A stretch of DNA of 64,000 bases from an uncultured Porphyromonas sp. (lineage in GTDB: Bacteria; Bacteroidota; Bacteroidia; Bacteroidales; Porphyromonadaceae), in contig NZ_CALHVI010000033.1 in NCBI RefSeq assembly GCF_938039215.1, positions 24,460 through 88,459 of the forward strand. Reading direction: 5' to 3'. The position numbers and the translations under genes are program-made. The notes below the pieces were generated by a model, which was given only the letters and a program-made list of their open reading frames with translations, was not told the origin of the DNA and did not search any database. Of this stretch, positions 42,252 to 51,585 are shown one piece after another; within the stretch, counting starts at the first letter, position 1, and every line of letters starts with the position of its first letter.

Positions 42252-43166
42252 CTACTTCCCCTGATGAATGGTGAGCTGAGGGAAAGGGAAGCCGATGCCC
42301 TTGGCATTGAAGTCGGCATAGACTCGCTCATTGAAGTTCCAGAAGACATTCCACAGATCTCCCGAGGCGACCCAAGCACGTACAAGGATGTCTACCGAAG
42401 AGCTATTCAGATTGTGCAGCACGACTACGGGTTCGGGGGTCGTACGGATACGTTCGTCCTGGGCCAGTAGGTCAAGGATCACCTGCCGTACACGCTGGAA
42501 GTCTTCATCATACTCGATGCCGATGGTCCACTCCACACGGCGAAGGTCTTCATGAGAGAAGTTCGTCACGAGGTTACTGCTGAGGATGCCATTGGGGATG
42601 AAGACCGCCTTGTTGTCTGGGGTCAAGACTTCGGTGTGGAAGAGGCGGACAGCACGGACGGTACCGTCGATGCCCTGAGCCGAGATGAAGTCCCCTATGC
42701 CGAAGGGCTTAGTGACCATGATGATGACTCCACCGGCCATATTCTGTAGCTGGCCACTCAGCGCCATACCTACCGCTAGACCCATAGAGGCTAAGACGGC
42801 AGCGAAGGACACGGACTTCACTCCGAGGATGCTTGCGAGGATGATCCCCAGCGTCACATAGAGCAGGGCTGTGAAGAGCGAGTCAAGGAGCGTGACGGCT
42901 ACCCCATCGAAGGCACGACGGCGGAGGAACTTATCGAAGAGACGACCCACCCAGCGGATGACGATCCTACCGAGCCAGAAGAGCACGAGCACCAAGAGCA
43001 CCCGCACCCCGAAGTTGATCGCTCCGTTGATCCAGCTCTCAAGGTGATCACGACCGAACCAGTGCTGGTAGTCCAAGTTGAGGGGCTGTGTCGCCGAGCC
43101 CAAGGCATTGCGTACACCCGAAGTCTGCGCCGAGTCTACGGGCAAGATATCTGCAAGAAGAAACAT
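42252..43166 (-). CDS. MscS-family mechanosensitive channel
   Basis: MscS-type channels open under membrane tension and release solutes in hypo-osmotic shock. The 304-residue protein has three transmembrane segments; the pore helix is seen in FAAVLASMGLAVGMALSGQLQ (Gly/Ala-rich, about residues 125-145), followed by the beta domain (KPFGIGDFISAQGIDGTV, DNKAVFIPNGILSSN) and the C-terminal cytoplasmic domain. It is 12 bp upstream of uvrB and 26 bp after the MATE gene. Confidence 0.93.
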   Translation of the reverse strand: MFLLADILPVDSAQTSGVRNALGSATQPLNLDYQHWFGRDHLESWINGAINFGVRVLLVLVLFWLGRIVIRWVGRLFDKFLRRRAFDGVAVTLLDSLFTALLYVTLGIILASILGVKSVSFAAVLASMGLAVGMALSGQLQNMAGGVIIMVTKPFGIGDFISAQGIDGTVRAVRLFHTEVLTPDNKAVFIPNGILSSNLVTNFSHEDLRRVEWTIGIEYDEDFQRVRQVILDLLAQDERIRTTPEPVVVLHNLNSSSVDILVRAWVASGDLWNVFWNFNERVYADFNAKGIGFPFPQLTIHQGK

Positions 43167-43192
43167 AGGATAAGCGTAAGATAAACGTAGGA

Positions 43193-44551
43193 TTAGGCAT
43201 CAAGGGCTTCGGCCTCACGCTCTGCTCGTGTACGCCGTCTCCAGCGCAGGAAGAAGAAGAGCATGGCCAGCCCTTTGAGTATCGAGGAGATAGAGATGGC
43301 CCACCAGACCGCCTGAATGCCCCAGCCCCAAGAGGCGAAGAGGAACACCATAGGGATGCGCAGGTACGTACCCACGATGCTCACCGCTGCGGGCAGGTAG
43401 GTGCGCCCAAGGCCATAGAAGAGCCCTTCGGCGGTGATCTCGAGCATCATGAAGGCTTGGGAGAGCCCGACGATACCGAGGTAGACGGCACCAGCCTTGT
43501 AGGCAGCCTCCTCGGGCACGATGAGGGCAAAGACTTCCTCGCCCCAGAAGACGAAGAGGAGCGTCCCCAGCACCCCGACGATGAGGGTGAAGCTAAGTGC
43601 TCGACAGAAGGCTCGGTAGACACGGCGGAGCTTGCCTGCGGCGAAGTTCTGCCCGACAATCGTGGTCAGTGCCTCGGTGACCCCCGAGGCGGTGTTCCAC
43701 GTGAGCGATTCGATCTGTGCTCCCGTAGTCATAGTAGCCACTCCGATGTAGCCTCCGAGTGAGGACACCTGCCTACCGATATAGATACTGACCAGAGCGA
43801 AGAGCACCTGCAGCGAGGCTGGGGGCACTCCGATCTGGAGGATACGGCGCACGTACTGCCATCTCAGGCGCACGAGGAAGGGGAAGCCTCCGAAGAGCTT
43901 ATCCCGCTTCACCTGCCAGAGGAAGAGCAGGAGCACGAGCGCTTGGCTCACGACGGTAGCTAGCGCTGCCCCCGAGGTACCCCAGCCGAGGGTGAAGATG
44001 AAGAAGGGGTCGAGGAGCATGTTAGCCCCGAGCCCTAGGATGGAGATGCGGAAGGGTGTCCGACTGTCCCCAATAGCGTTGTAGAGCCCTGTGAGCGAGG
44101 CCGCAAGGTAGATACTTGGGAAGCCTATGAGCGAGAGGTAGAGGTAGCTCAACCCTTCAGCACGTACACTCGGGGTCAGGGCATAAAGGTCTAGGAAGAA
44201 GCCCGAAGAGAGGATGTAGATCGCCAGTATCACGAGGCTCAAGAGCAGACTCATGCAGACATTCTGCGAGGCATAGGCCTTGGCTTCGTCCCGTCGTCCC
44301 GCTCCGATCCCCTGCGAGATCGTCACTTCGCTCCCGATCTTGTTGATCAGGGCGAAGGAGCTAGCGATCCAGAGGAAGACGGAGGCTGCCCCCACCGCTG
44401 CTAGGGCTTGGGCACTAAGTCTGCCGAGCCAGATCATGTCGGTGAAGTTGTAAGCGATCTGCACGAAGCTCGTCCCCATGATCGGCAGTGCGATCCGGTA
44501 GAGGTGTCCTGTGATGTCTCCTCGGGTTAGGTCTTTGATCTTGTCTTGCAT
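43193..44551 (-). CDS. MATE-family multidrug/toxin exporter
   Basis: MATE proteins are inner-membrane antiporters that export organic compounds using Na+ or H+ gradients. The 452-residue protein has about 12 transmembrane segments and the usual start (DLTRGDITGHLYRIALPIMGTSFVQ; YNFTDMIWLGRLSAQALAAVG). The second half repeats the fold (NTASGVTEALTTIVGQNFAAG). The substrate is unknown. It lies between the LtaS-like and MscS genes with gaps of 22 and 26 bp. Confidence 0.93.
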   Translation of the reverse strand: MQDKIKDLTRGDITGHLYRIALPIMGTSFVQIAYNFTDMIWLGRLSAQALAAVGAASVFLWIASSFALINKIGSEVTISQGIGAGRRDEAKAYASQNVCMSLLLSLVILAIYILSSGFFLDLYALTPSVRAEGLSYLYLSLIGFPSIYLAASLTGLYNAIGDSRTPFRISILGLGANMLLDPFFIFTLGWGTSGAALATVVSQALVLLLFLWQVKRDKLFGGFPFLVRLRWQYVRRILQIGVPPASLQVLFALVSIYIGRQVSSLGGYIGVATMTTGAQIESLTWNTASGVTEALTTIVGQNFAAGKLRRVYRAFCRALSFTLIVGVLGTLLFVFWGEEVFALIVPEEAAYKAGAVYLGIVGLSQAFMMLEITAEGLFYGLGRTYLPAAVSIVGTYLRIPMVFLFASWGWGIQAVWWAISISSILKGLAMLFFFLRWRRRTRAEREAEALDA

Positions 44552-44573
44552 CCGTGAGGGTGAAGTAGTGGGA

Positions 44574-46535
44574 TTAGTGCTGGGGATGGAGCACTGTGAG
44601 CTGGTCTGACTTCATGCGGTGGGCATAGTCTTGGAGATAGGCTTTCATACGGAGAAGCATCCTCGAGAGTACGGGGCTCTGCTCTCCCTTGAGATCTCTC
44701 TGGAGCAGGGGGTCCTTCTTCATATCGAAGAAGCCCAGCACGTGCTGCCCATCGAACTGCAAGAGCCAGTCACCCTCGACCATCTGATACGTCCCATCGA
44801 CATGGCTCACCATGAAGCGGGGACGGCTGGCATCGAAGGCGCTACTGCCGAAGGCGACCATCGGGCGCTGATCACCCACGAGATCTAGGATCGTGGGATA
44901 GAGGTCGGCCTGCGAGACGACACGCTCGGCATCCCGTCCCGTCAGTTCGCCTCGGGGGTCGAAGATGATGATGGGGACACGGAAGACACCTATAGAGGTC
45001 TTGTACTCGGGGAGCGCTCCTGGCACGGCATGGTCAGCGACGATGACGAAGAGCGTCCGATCGTACCACGGCTGTCGGCTCGCCGTCTCGAAGAACTTCC
45101 TCAGAGACATATCGGCATAGGCGATGGCCTGATGCATCGGGATCGTCCCCTTCGGTAGCACCTCTTGATACTGCTTAGGCACGAGGAAGGGGTGGTGCGA
45201 AGAGAGCGTGAACTCCGCCGCAAAGAAGGGCTCACGGAGCTTACCCAGCTGACCAGCGACGTACTGCAGGAACTTCTCATCCCAGATCCCCCAGTTCCCG
45301 TCGAAGTCTTCATCATGCCCGTATTCCTTCATCCCATAGTACTGCTGGATGCCTACCTGACGGGTGAAGGCATCGAAGCCCATTGAGCCATTCGGAGCGC
45401 CGTGGAAGAAGGCCGTCGCATAGCCCATTGAGTCCAGACGGGAGGGGAGCGAAGGGAGCTTATTGCCCGAATAGATAGAGAGGACGAAGGGCACGTGGGG
45501 CTTGATGATCGAGGTGAAGATCGAGGGCATCGCATCGATGGACTTCCCGCCATTGGCATAGCCCCGCTCGAAGACATAGGATCGGGTGAGCAGGGAGTCG
45601 ACGAAGGGGGTGAACCCCTTGTAGCCAGCGATGTCCCCATTCAGCCCCCCTACCCATTCACGGGCGAAGCTCTCCCAGATGATGAGCACGACATTGCGCC
45701 CTTTGTACTTCCCCGAGAGCGGCGTTTGCCCTGGGGTGTAGACGGAGCTGAAGTACTTCGTCACCTCGCTCTCGGGCATGAACTGGTAGTCGGGCAGGCT
45801 TTGCTTCCCGATGGTGCGAACGAGGCTAAAGGGCGTATTGAGTACCAGCGCTCGCTGCTGAGGACGCTGGATATAGGCATTGGCATTACTCAGCGTGATG
45901 GGACGGGTGTCCCGAGTGAAGCCTCCTCTCCCCCCGACAATCGACATGTAGATGGCGATAGCCAGCAGGAAGGTCGAGCTGAAGTAGAGCGGGAGCACCT
46001 TCCCCCGAGGGCGCACCTTCGGACGGGGAAGCCTACGATCGACGAAGATAACGAGTACCACCAGCGCCACCGCCAGTAGCGTCATCGGCCAGTAGTCCCA
46101 GAGCATGCGGAGGAAGCGGAAGGGGTTCTCCTCTCCGAACTCCTCGAAGACGGCCATCGTCGTCCGCCTGAGCGTGAAGCGGTAGTAGACCGTATCCCCA
46201 AGGTTGAGCACGATAGAGATCCCCGCCACGAGACGGAAGAGCCACGAGAGCATCCGCTGGTAGCCCCGACTATATGCCCAAGGGATGGGGAGCAGGGAGA
46301 AGATCGTCAGCAGAAGGTTCGTATAGAGCAGGGCGCTGAGGTCGAAGCGCAGCCCTCCCCAGAAGATCTCCCCAAGGAGCTTCATCGAGTCGATCTCGAG
46401 GAGATCCCGATTGTACAAATAGAAGATGCCTCGGCACACACTATAGAGGGCGAAGGCGAGAAGTAGGCGGATGACAAGAAGGCGAACCTGTGCCCCAAGC
46501 GGACGAAGGCTCGACCCATATAGAGAGTGACTCAT
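44574..46535 (-). CDS. LtaS-family sulfatase-fold phosphoglycerol/phosphoethanolamine transferase-like protein
   Basis: The 653-residue protein has five N-terminal transmembrane segments and a large extracytoplasmic sulfatase-fold domain (about residues 260-600), the layout of lipoteichoic acid synthases and related lipid head-group transferases. The metal and catalytic motifs are NVVLIIWESFAREW, GGKSIDAMPSIF with Ser332 at the usual Thr nucleophile position, FHGAPNGSMGFD, and VIVADHAVPG. In Gram-negative bacteria such enzymes may modify glycans, lipids or periplasmic sugars; the acceptor here is unknown. It heads the unit leading to MATE, MscS and uvrB and has a TAnnTTTG promoter. Confidence 0.87.
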   Translation of the reverse strand: MSHSLYGSSLRPLGAQVRLLVIRLLLAFALYSVCRGIFYLYNRDLLEIDSMKLLGEIFWGGLRFDLSALLYTNLLLTIFSLLPIPWAYSRGYQRMLSWLFRLVAGISIVLNLGDTVYYRFTLRRTTMAVFEEFGEENPFRFLRMLWDYWPMTLLAVALVVLVIFVDRRLPRPKVRPRGKVLPLYFSSTFLLAIAIYMSIVGGRGGFTRDTRPITLSNANAYIQRPQQRALVLNTPFSLVRTIGKQSLPDYQFMPESEVTKYFSSVYTPGQTPLSGKYKGRNVVLIIWESFAREWVGGLNGDIAGYKGFTPFVDSLLTRSYVFERGYANGGKSIDAMPSIFTSIIKPHVPFVLSIYSGNKLPSLPSRLDSMGYATAFFHGAPNGSMGFDAFTRQVGIQQYYGMKEYGHDEDFDGNWGIWDEKFLQYVAGQLGKLREPFFAAEFTLSSHHPFLVPKQYQEVLPKGTIPMHQAIAYADMSLRKFFETASRQPWYDRTLFVIVADHAVPGALPEYKTSIGVFRVPIIIFDPRGELTGRDAERVVSQADLYPTILDLVGDQRPMVAFGSSAFDASRPRFMVSHVDGTYQMVEGDWLLQFDGQHVLGFFDMKKDPLLQRDLKGEQSPVLSRMLLRMKAYLQDYAHRMKSDQLTVLHPQH

Positions 46536-46623
46536 TGAAGTGGGTTAGCTAGGATGATACCCCTTGGAAGGGTGGACTACGGAGGCTACCTAAGGCTCCT
46601 CTGTAAGCCCGTAAAATCGCCTG

Positions 46624-46631
46624 CAAAGGTA
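46624..46631 (-). promoter_or_regulatory. Bacteroidota-type -7 promoter box for the LtaS-MATE-MscS-uvrB unit
   Basis: The minus strand reads TACCTTTG, 89 bp before the ATG at 46535. Confidence 0.6.
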
Positions 46632-46662
46632 CAACATCTTCCCTAGAGTCGGGCGATCCAGA

Positions 46663-46842
46663 GCGGGGAGCTTCCCCCTTGGATCGGGCTAGCCAGCACG
46701 GCTCGGACGGGGCTCTTCTTCCACTCCTCAAGCGGCGCTACTAGTGCCTCCGCCGAGGTGCTACTGCTCCCTCCATCGAAGTACTACTGCTTCCTCTATC
46801 GAGGCACTAGTAGCGCCTCAGGAGAAGCTCCAGCGACACCGC
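46663..46842. repeat. 23-bp-period palindrome array, family B, with perfect outer inverted repeat
   Basis: Units start at 46732, 46755, 46778, 46801 and (decayed) 46824, each 19 bp plus a 4-bp linker: GCGGCGCTACTAGTGCCTC, GAGGTGCTACTGCTCCCTC, GAAGTACTACTGCTTCCTC, GAGGCACTAGTAGCGCCTC. The first and fourth form a perfect 17-bp inverted repeat (46734-46750 with 46801-46817). A GGGGAGCTTCCCC palindrome lies at 46665, within 1 bp of the register. The gap 46536-46954 holds nothing else but the promoter. Confidence 0.85.
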
Positions 46843-46954
46843 TCCAGCAGACATGAGCCCCATCCCTTCGCCCAGCCTCTAGCGAGCCCGAGATGACACC
46901 GAGGCGATGCGACTTTCGCCACACCGCCTCGGAGCAAACTGATTATGAAGAAAA

Positions 46955-49771
46955 TTAGAAGGGGGGAGGCCCTGGAGGGCCCTGACGCTTCATGTCGCTA
47001 CGGCTTCCACCTCCGCTAAAGCTGTCGAAGCGGTAGATGAAGTGAAGCATAGCATAGCGCCCAAGCGTATTGGATTCCTCCAGCGTGCTGGACATCGCCG
47101 TGATGCTCTGGTAGATGCTACGACGGCTATTCAGCAGGTCGTAGCCCTTGAGACGGACAGTGGCCTTCTTCCCTGCAAGGAAGCTATAAGAGAGGCCTGC
47201 ATTGAGCAGCAGCTGATCTTGATTGTAGCCTGCAGCGTAGCCACGAGAGGTCGTATAGGTCGCTTCACCCTCGAAGGCAAAGCCCAGAGGCAGGGAGAGG
47301 TTGGTCGTGTAGCCCAGAGAATAGTCCTTCGTCGCAGGGGTGACAGCCGAGGGCAGGCTATTGGAGGCATTGTAGTAGCCGAAGCCTCCCTTGAGTGTCA
47401 TATCAATACCAGTGATGCGGTAGTTCAGTCCCAGCTCCTCACGCAGTCTGAGGGAGAGACTACGATTCTTCTCCCCGTTGATGTAGGTATGGCTACGTGC
47501 CAGATCGTTGAAGGAAGCTAGGCGAATGGAGAACTTCTTCCCTGGAAGTGTCTGGGTGAAGAAACCACCAAGACCAAGGGAGGCATTCCCGTCCACGTTC
47601 GTATAGTCAATCGTACGCTTCCCGCTGGCGACATCGTAGAGGGAGCGCTGGATGATGTCGTGCTGGACTACCTGTGCCCGTCCAAAGACCGAGAGGGAAG
47701 TCTGGCTCTTCGTCCAGTACTTACTGAAGCGCCCGAAGAGGTTATGCTGGAAGCCTGGGAGCAGATCTTGATTACCCACGTAGGAGATGAGCGGGTTGGT
47801 CACGTCCTGCACGGGCGATAGCTGCTCGTTGGTAGGAGCAAAGCTACGACCGAAGTAGTCTAGGCGAAGCTCCGTACCACGCTGAGGCTTGAAGGAGAGG
47901 CGGAGCGTAGGGGAGAAGTTGAGCGTCGAGCGAGAGATCGGCGTAGCGGTGACACCAGCGACGACAGAGTGGCTACTGATGCGAGAGGACTCTACATTCA
48001 CCCCTGCGGTGAGGTCGTAGCCCTTGCCCTTCCTCTTGAGCGCAAGGCCTACTTGATGGGTGAGGTAATCGGAGCGGAATTCGTTGCTGTAGGTCGCATT
48101 GTGCACCGTATAGCCTCCCGTCAGATCGGAGTCATAGGCATCACGCGAACTCTTACTCTCCGATCCCTTGATCTGGTAGGTAAGCTGAGAGAAGAAGCCC
48201 TTCCCTAGAGGCTCGACCCAGCCGAGGCGTGCCTGATAGTTCAGCCCACGCGTATGGCTGTCGATGCGCTGGTCTACATCCTGGTTAGTCGCCGACGTGC
48301 GGTCGTAGAGGTTGTAGATATAGGTCCCGTCGCCTCGCTCATCCTCGAGCCCGAAGCGAGCCGAGAGGGTCAGCGTACGACCCGAAGCACTGAGGCGACG
48401 ACTCCCGTCGAGGCGGAGCGTCCCGTTGACATTATCTAGGAGCGTCTGCTGGGAGAGCGTACTGGAGTTGATCAGCGTGCTGGTAGCATCCTCTAGGGTC
48501 TTCGTCGTAGAGGAGTAGACACCCTTGCTGTGGCCGTAGCGGAGTTCGGGGGAGATGATGATCTCCGTCAGTGAGTCTGGCTTCCACTCCATACGGATAT
48601 TAGCTCCGTAGGCATCCTTGTCGCTCCGCTCCGTACTCTTGCCCGTCTCGGTGGTCGAGCCCGTAGAGAGGTAGTTCTGCTGCCAGCTGTCGGTGAGCTT
48701 ATTCGTCGTATTGCGTCCCCCGAGGGCATTAGCATTGAACTGGAGCTTGGAGGAGAGCGTATGGTTGATGTTCCCACCGAGCATCTTGGAGGTCAAGATC
48801 CCGTTGGCATCACGGCGAGGACGACCTCCGCCGCCCCCACGATTGCCACGGCGACCCGCACCCATGCCCATGAGGAAGCCCATCTGGTTCCCTTCGCTGG
48901 AGATGTCGGAGAAGCCTGCATTGTTCGTGTTATTGAGCCCGCCGAGGATGGTGAACTGATTGTCGTCAGCGAAGCGGCTCAGCGTTAGGTTCGCCTCGTA
49001 GCGTTCGCTGGTACCTGCACCTGCGTAAGCCGTCCCGAAGAGTCCCTTCTTCTTGCCCGCCTTGATGGTAAGGTTGATGACGGTCTCCTCATTGCCATCG
49101 GAGAAACCCGACAGACGTGCTGCTTCGCTGTCTCGGTCAAGCACCTGCACCTTCTCCACAAGTTCTGCGGGCAGGTTGTTAGCAGCTACCTTCGGGTCGC
49201 CCTCGAAGAAGCGCTTGCCATCGACCATGATCTGCGAGATCGTCTTGCCGTTGATGGTGATCTTGCCATTCTCGTCGATGGAGGCACCAGGGAGCTTCTT
49301 GATCAGGTCTGCCACGACAGCACCTTGGTTGGTGGTGAAGTTGCCTGCGTGGAACTCAATGGTATCCCCCTTGATCACTACATCGCTCGTCTTACCGACG
49401 ACCTTCACTCCCTCGAGGAGCTCACCCTCCCCTACGAGCTTGATCGGGGCGAGGGTGAGGTTAGTACCCGCCACTTGGAGGCTCTGCGTGTGGGTCTTGT
49501 AGCCAACGAAAGTCACTCGGAGCGTATAGCTACCACGGGAGACTTGCTTGAGAAGGAAGGAGCCGTCCTTCCCACTCACCGCTCCCGTCTTGAGCTTGCC
49601 ATCGGGGAGAAGGAGGCTGACACTTGCCCCAGTGAGGGCTTCGCTCTTCTCGTCAAGGATCTTCCCCGAGATCGTGCGTAGGGAGTCCTGCGCTGCGATC
49701 TTCCCTCCGCCGAGCGTGAAGAGGAGGAGGGCTAGAAGGCTTAGGGTAGCATATCTACTTGCTTGCTTCAT
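46955..49771 (-). CDS. TonB-receptor-like outer-membrane protein (carboxypeptidase-D repeat plus barrel)
   Basis: The 938-residue protein has a signal peptide (to about residue 28), a carboxypeptidase-regulatory-like domain (about 33-115: ISGKILDEKSEALTGASVSL), a plug-like region (GDTIEFHAGNFTTNQGAVVADLIKKLPG) and a large barrel of the OMP_b-brl_3 type ending in an aromatic strand (YAMLHFIYRFDSF). A Gly/Arg-rich loop (GMGAGRRGNRGGGGGRPRR, about residues 295-313) is unusual, and the C-terminus is PPGPPPF. The substrate is unknown; no SusD partner or TonB-box regulator is adjacent. No promoter box was seen upstream. Confidence 0.85.
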   Translation of the reverse strand: MKQASRYATLSLLALLLFTLGGGKIAAQDSLRTISGKILDEKSEALTGASVSLLLPDGKLKTGAVSGKDGSFLLKQVSRGSYTLRVTFVGYKTHTQSLQVAGTNLTLAPIKLVGEGELLEGVKVVGKTSDVVIKGDTIEFHAGNFTTNQGAVVADLIKKLPGASIDENGKITINGKTISQIMVDGKRFFEGDPKVAANNLPAELVEKVQVLDRDSEAARLSGFSDGNEETVINLTIKAGKKKGLFGTAYAGAGTSERYEANLTLSRFADDNQFTILGGLNNTNNAGFSDISSEGNQMGFLMGMGAGRRGNRGGGGGRPRRDANGILTSKMLGGNINHTLSSKLQFNANALGGRNTTNKLTDSWQQNYLSTGSTTETGKSTERSDKDAYGANIRMEWKPDSLTEIIISPELRYGHSKGVYSSTTKTLEDATSTLINSSTLSQQTLLDNVNGTLRLDGSRRLSASGRTLTLSARFGLEDERGDGTYIYNLYDRTSATNQDVDQRIDSHTRGLNYQARLGWVEPLGKGFFSQLTYQIKGSESKSSRDAYDSDLTGGYTVHNATYSNEFRSDYLTHQVGLALKRKGKGYDLTAGVNVESSRISSHSVVAGVTATPISRSTLNFSPTLRLSFKPQRGTELRLDYFGRSFAPTNEQLSPVQDVTNPLISYVGNQDLLPGFQHNLFGRFSKYWTKSQTSLSVFGRAQVVQHDIIQRSLYDVASGKRTIDYTNVDGNASLGLGGFFTQTLPGKKFSIRLASFNDLARSHTYINGEKNRSLSLRLREELGLNYRITGIDMTLKGGFGYYNASNSLPSAVTPATKDYSLGYTTNLSLPLGFAFEGEATYTTSRGYAAGYNQDQLLLNAGLSYSFLAGKKATVRLKGYDLLNSRRSIYQSITAMSSTLEESNTLGRYAMLHFIYRFDSFSGGGSRSDMKRQGPPGPPPF

Positions 49772-49837
49772 AGTTCGTTCGTTTAACCGTTTTCTCCCTT
49801 AGAGCCGTGGTCCTAGGGTTCGTTTAATAGAACCCCT

Positions 49838-49881
49838 AAAAAAGAAGTGGACTGACCTCCCCGAAGGGAAGCCAGCCCACT
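49838..49881 (-). terminator. Terminator of ahpF
   Basis: On the minus strand AGTGGGCTGGCTTCCC pairs with GGGAGGTCAGTCCACT (three mismatches), followed by a T6 run (49838-49843). Confidence 0.7.
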
Positions 49882-49911
49882 CACGAGCAAGAGGATAGCA
49901 AGCCTCGTGGC

Positions 49912-51459
49912 TTACTGACCCGAACGGATGCGATCGTCGAAGGCGGTAAGAGCAGCCTTGGCTCCTTCGCCCATAGCGATGACGATCTGCTTGTAGGGTA
50001 CGGTGGTGCAGTCGCCTGCGGCATAGATGCCTGGGACAGAAGTGCGGCAACGCTCGTCGATGACGATCTCCCCACGACGAAGCTCTACAAGCGACTCGAA
50101 GGGCTTGGTATTGGCCGCCAGACCGATCTGCACGAAGAGCCCATCCAGAGCGATGACTTCTTCTTCGCCTCCATCACGAGGAGCGACACGAAGGCCCGTG
50201 ACCTTCGTCCCATCACCCAGCACTTCCTTCGTCGCCATCGCCTTGCGGACGGTGACGTTGGGGAGCGTAGCCAGCTTCTCCTGCAGGACAGTATCAGCTC
50301 TTAGGGTGTCCATGAACTCGAGGACGACGACACTTCTACAGATACCTGCTAGATCGATAGCTGCTTCGATACCGGAGTTACCCCCGCCGATGACAGCGAT
50401 GTCCTTACCCTTGAAGAAGGGACCATCGCAGTGCGGGCAGAAGGCGACACCACGACCGATGTATTCGGCTTCCCCTGGTACACCGAGCTTACGCCAAGCA
50501 GCACCGGTAGCGAGGATGACCTGATCTGTGGTGATGAGCTCCCCGAGGTTGGTCTTGACTTCCTTCTTATCACCGGAGAGGGTGATGCCTTCGACCTGAC
50601 GATTGTCCAGCAGGTCGATGGAATAGGTCTCTGCGTGCTTGCGCAGGTCACTCGCCAGCTGCGTCCCCGTGGTAGCGACGACGGAAGGGATGTTCTCGAT
50701 GCCCGTGGTCTCATTGACCTGCCCCCCGATGCGCTCAGCCACGACAGCGACATGAAGCCCCTTACGTGCCGAGTAGATGGCGGAAGCAATCCCCGAAGGA
50801 CCGCCACCGACGACGACGAGGTCGTAGCTACGACGGATCGGTTCGTCCGAGAGGGGTTCAGCACCGACCTTGGCCTCGAGGGCTAGGAGCAGCTCGCCGA
50901 GAGAAGCCTTACCGACATGGATCAGTTCTGAGCCCACATAGACTGCGGGGACAGAGCTGACACCGAGGCTGTTCACTTCTTCTTGGAAGAGGGCGCCATC
51001 GACCATCTCGTGCTCGATGCCGTCGTTGTAGAGAGCCATGAGGTTCAGCGCCTGCACGACCTCGGGACAGTTGGTACAGCTGAGCGAAGCATAGGTCGTC
51101 AGGCGAAGAGGTGTCTTGAGGGCTGCGATACGACGCACGAAGACTTCTTCGGGGAGGTTCTTGCCCTGCCCATCAGCATTGAGTACAGCGAGGATGAGGG
51201 AAGTGAACTCATGTCCACCAGGGATAGCACGGAAGGAGATCCCCGTAGGTACGCCATCTCGGAGGATGCTGAGACGGAGCGTATCTGCTGGGCGCACCTC
51301 TGCAGAGAGCTGATCGCTCGTGGAGGCGAAGTCCTGAGCCATCGTGATGAGTTCGCTGCTCTTCGCCGTCTGAGCGTCATCGACGAGGAGCGTATATTGA
51401 TGCTTGAGGCTAGCGAAGAGCCCCTTGAGTTGGGAGAGGATGTTCTGATCTAACTGCAT
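49912..51459 (-). CDS. ahpF: Alkyl hydroperoxide reductase subunit F
   Basis: AhpF is an FAD-dependent NADH reductase that recharges AhpC. The 515-residue protein has the standard architecture: an N-terminal double thioredoxin fold with the active pair Cys128-Cys131 (SCTNCPEVV), then a thioredoxin-reductase-like part with FAD motif VVVGGGPSGIASAIYSARKG, the redox pair Cys341-Cys344 (FCPHCDG) and the NADH motif IAVIGGGNSGIEAAID. It follows ahpC by 126 bp with a hairpin in between. Confidence 0.97.
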   Translation of the reverse strand: MQLDQNILSQLKGLFASLKHQYTLLVDDAQTAKSSELITMAQDFASTSDQLSAEVRPADTLRLSILRDGVPTGISFRAIPGGHEFTSLILAVLNADGQGKNLPEEVFVRRIAALKTPLRLTTYASLSCTNCPEVVQALNLMALYNDGIEHEMVDGALFQEEVNSLGVSSVPAVYVGSELIHVGKASLGELLLALEAKVGAEPLSDEPIRRSYDLVVVGGGPSGIASAIYSARKGLHVAVVAERIGGQVNETTGIENIPSVVATTGTQLASDLRKHAETYSIDLLDNRQVEGITLSGDKKEVKTNLGELITTDQVILATGAAWRKLGVPGEAEYIGRGVAFCPHCDGPFFKGKDIAVIGGGNSGIEAAIDLAGICRSVVVLEFMDTLRADTVLQEKLATLPNVTVRKAMATKEVLGDGTKVTGLRVAPRDGGEEEVIALDGLFVQIGLAANTKPFESLVELRRGEIVIDERCRTSVPGIYAAGDCTTVPYKQIVIAMGEGAKAALTAFDDRIRSGQ

Positions 51460-51490
51460 GGTGTTGGGAGCGTATTTCTTTGTAATAAAT

Positions 51491-51529
51491 GTGGGGAAGG
51501 AGAGCCTCAGAGAGCTGTTCCTTCCCCAC
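51491..51529 (-). terminator. Intercistronic hairpin between ahpC and ahpF
   Basis: GTGGGGAAGGA (51491-51501) pairs perfectly with TCCTTCCCCAC (51519-51529); an inner GAGC-GCTC pairing is possible. On the minus strand an AT-rich stretch follows (ATTTATTACAAAG). It could end part of the ahpC transcript and so keep ahpF expression lower. Confidence 0.65.
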
Positions 51530-51585
51530 GAAGATGTTGGCAGATCTGCCGAAGCGATTCTTCCCGACCGAGGGGAAGGCTTCGA

